Shown: positions 55,187 through 56,056 of the stretch, in pieces
How the letters are laid out: each line of letters starts with the position of its first letter
Position numbering within the stretch: position 1 is the first letter of the stretch
NCBI RefSeq assembly: GCF_028290495.1
Contig: NZ_JAQGJT010000099.1
Span: forward strand, 1 to 56,056
Direction: 5' to 3'
Length of the DNA stretch: 56,056 bases
Source: Tardiphaga sp.
GTDB lineage: Bacteria; Pseudomonadota; Alphaproteobacteria; Rhizobiales; Xanthobacteraceae
Made by a program: the position numbers and the translations under genes
Notes under the pieces: model-generated
What the model saw: the letters and a program-made list of their open reading frames with translations, nothing else
What the model was told of the DNA's origin: nothing
Databases searched by the model: none

Positions 55187-56056
55187 TTACGCCACCACTT
55201 CCTTGGTCTTTTCGGCGCGCTTGCGGTCGGCAGCGTCGAGATGCTTCTTGCGCAGGCGGATCGACTTCGGGGTGATCTCGACCAGCTCGTCGCCCTCGAT
55301 GTAGGCCAGCGCCTTTTCCAGCGTCATACGAATCGGCGGGGTCAGGCGAACGGCTTCGTCCTTCGACGTGGTGCGGATGTTCGACAGCTGCTTGCCCTTG
55401 AGAACATTCAGTTCGAGATCGTTCTCGCGGGTGTGCTCGCCGATGATCATGCCCTTGTAGACCTTCCAGCCCGGCTCGATCATCATCGGGCCGCGATCTT
55501 CCAGCTTGAACATCGCGTAAGCCACCGCTTCGCCCTGGTCGTTGGAAATCAGGACGCCGTTGCGGCGGCCCTGGATGTCGCCCTTGTAGTTGGCGTAACC
55601 ATGAAACAGCCGGTTCATGATCGCGGTGCCGCGGGTGTCGGTCAACAATTCGCCCTGATAGCCGATCAGGCCGCGGGTCGGCGCGTAGAACACCAGGCGC
55701 AGGCGGTGGCCGCCGGACGGGCGCATCTCGATCATCTCGGCCTTGCGCTCGCTCATCTTCTGCACGACGACTCCGGAATGCTCCTCGTCGACGTCGATCA
55801 CGACCTCTTCGATCGGCTCTTCCAGCTCGCCCGCCTCGTTGCGGCGGAGCAGAACCTTGGGGCGCGACACCGACAGTTCGAAGCCTTCGCGGCGCATGGT
55901 CTCGATGAGAATGCCGAGCTGCAATTCGCCGCGGCCGGCAACCTCCATCGAATCCTTTTCCTTCGATTCGGTGACGCGCAGCGCGCCATTGCCTTCGGCT
56001 TCGCGCAACAGGCGGTCGCGGATCATGCGGCTCGTGACCTTGTCGCCTTCGGTGCC
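55187..56056 (-). CDS. typA: GTP-binding protein TypA/BipA, C-terminal part
   Basis: An open frame of 289 codons ends at 55187 and runs off the right window edge. GTEGDKVTSRMIRDRLLREA, MEVAGRGELQLGILIETMRR, EGFELSVSRPKVLLRRNEAG, RKAEMIEMRPSGGHRLRLVF and YAPTRGLIGYQGELLTDTRG are the TypA/BipA domain III-V sequences; ALAYIEGDELVEITPKSIRL is near the C-terminus. The missing N-terminal half would hold the GTPase domain. TypA acts on ribosome assembly and stress adaptation. A terminator follows. Confidence 0.96.
   Translation of the reverse strand, partial: GTEGDKVTSRMIRDRLLREAEGNGALRVTESKEKDSMEVAGRGELQLGILIETMRREGFELSVSRPKVLLRRNEAGELEEPIEEVVIDVDEEHSGVVVQKMSERKAEMIEMRPSGGHRLRLVFYAPTRGLIGYQGELLTDTRGTAIMNRLFHGYANYKGDIQGRRNGVLISNDQGEAVAYAMFKLEDRGPMMIEPGWKVYKGMIIGEHTRENDLELNVLKGKQLSNIRTTSKDEAVRLTPPIRMTLEKALAYIEGDELVEITPKSIRLRKKHLDAADRKRAEKTKEVVA

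Overview
The window looks like chromosomal DNA of an alphaproteobacterium of the Bradyrhizobium/Rhodopseudomonas/Nitrobacter group (Nitrobacteraceae). This rests on the gene block rplU-rpmA-GNAT-EamA-obgE-proB, the YggT-DUF167-folD cluster, a PraR-like XRE regulator, GC-rich codon use, and intergenic palindromes of the 'gtcattccggggcg' type. The genus cannot be fixed from the sequence alone.

Region 1 (1-24.6 kb) is a surface-polysaccharide locus. It starts at an IS3-family element cut by the left edge. Next come a forward acyltransferase-3 gene and a forward pseudopilin-like gene. The rest is a run of thirteen minus-strand genes, read from 23.77 kb down to 2.92 kb, with many 4-bp ATGA overlaps: methyltransferase, heparinase-like lyase, GT4 glycosyltransferase, initiating undecaprenyl-phosphate sugar transferase, wecB, wecC, alcohol dehydrogenase-Gfo/Idh fusion, second heparinase-like lyase, Gfo/Idh oxidoreductase, flippase-GT4 fusion, asnB-type amidotransferase, Wzy-like polymerase with a large duplicated insert, and an O-antigen ligase-like protein. 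WecB and WecC make UDP-ManNAcA, so the polymer probably contains a uronic acid. The amidotransferase could amidate it, the lyases could cut it, and the fusion flippase, Wzy and ligase would flip, polymerise and attach it.

Region 2 (24.7-32.7 kb) is accessory and decayed. It holds a 1538-bp IS5-family element with 14-bp inverted repeats and a CAAT target duplication but a frameshifted transposase. It also holds an orphan hypothetical gene, a previously uncalled 57-aa membrane ORF, a coiled-coil membrane protein, an XRE regulator, remnants of a small membrane protein and of a CarD-like protein, and an IS630 element with at least four frameshifts. It ends at the 3' end of tRNA-Ser(CGA), a common island boundary.

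Region 3 (32.7-56 kb) is mostly core genome: a ROK-family kinase whose motifs are in circularly permuted order, an ATP-grasp protein, rplU and rpmA with a good promoter and terminator, GNAT, EamA transporter, obgE, proB (without proA next to it), a small secreted Cys-rich protein, an MFS exporter, a cytochrome P450, a class III cyclase with a zinc-ribbon-like Cys cluster, a TerB-like protein, an SDR, tRNA-Ala(CGC), YggT, DUF167, folD, an M20 peptidase, ppa, GNAT, a DCC protein, a flavin amine oxidase, maleylacetoacetate isomerase, and the 3' part of typA/bipA cut by the right edge.
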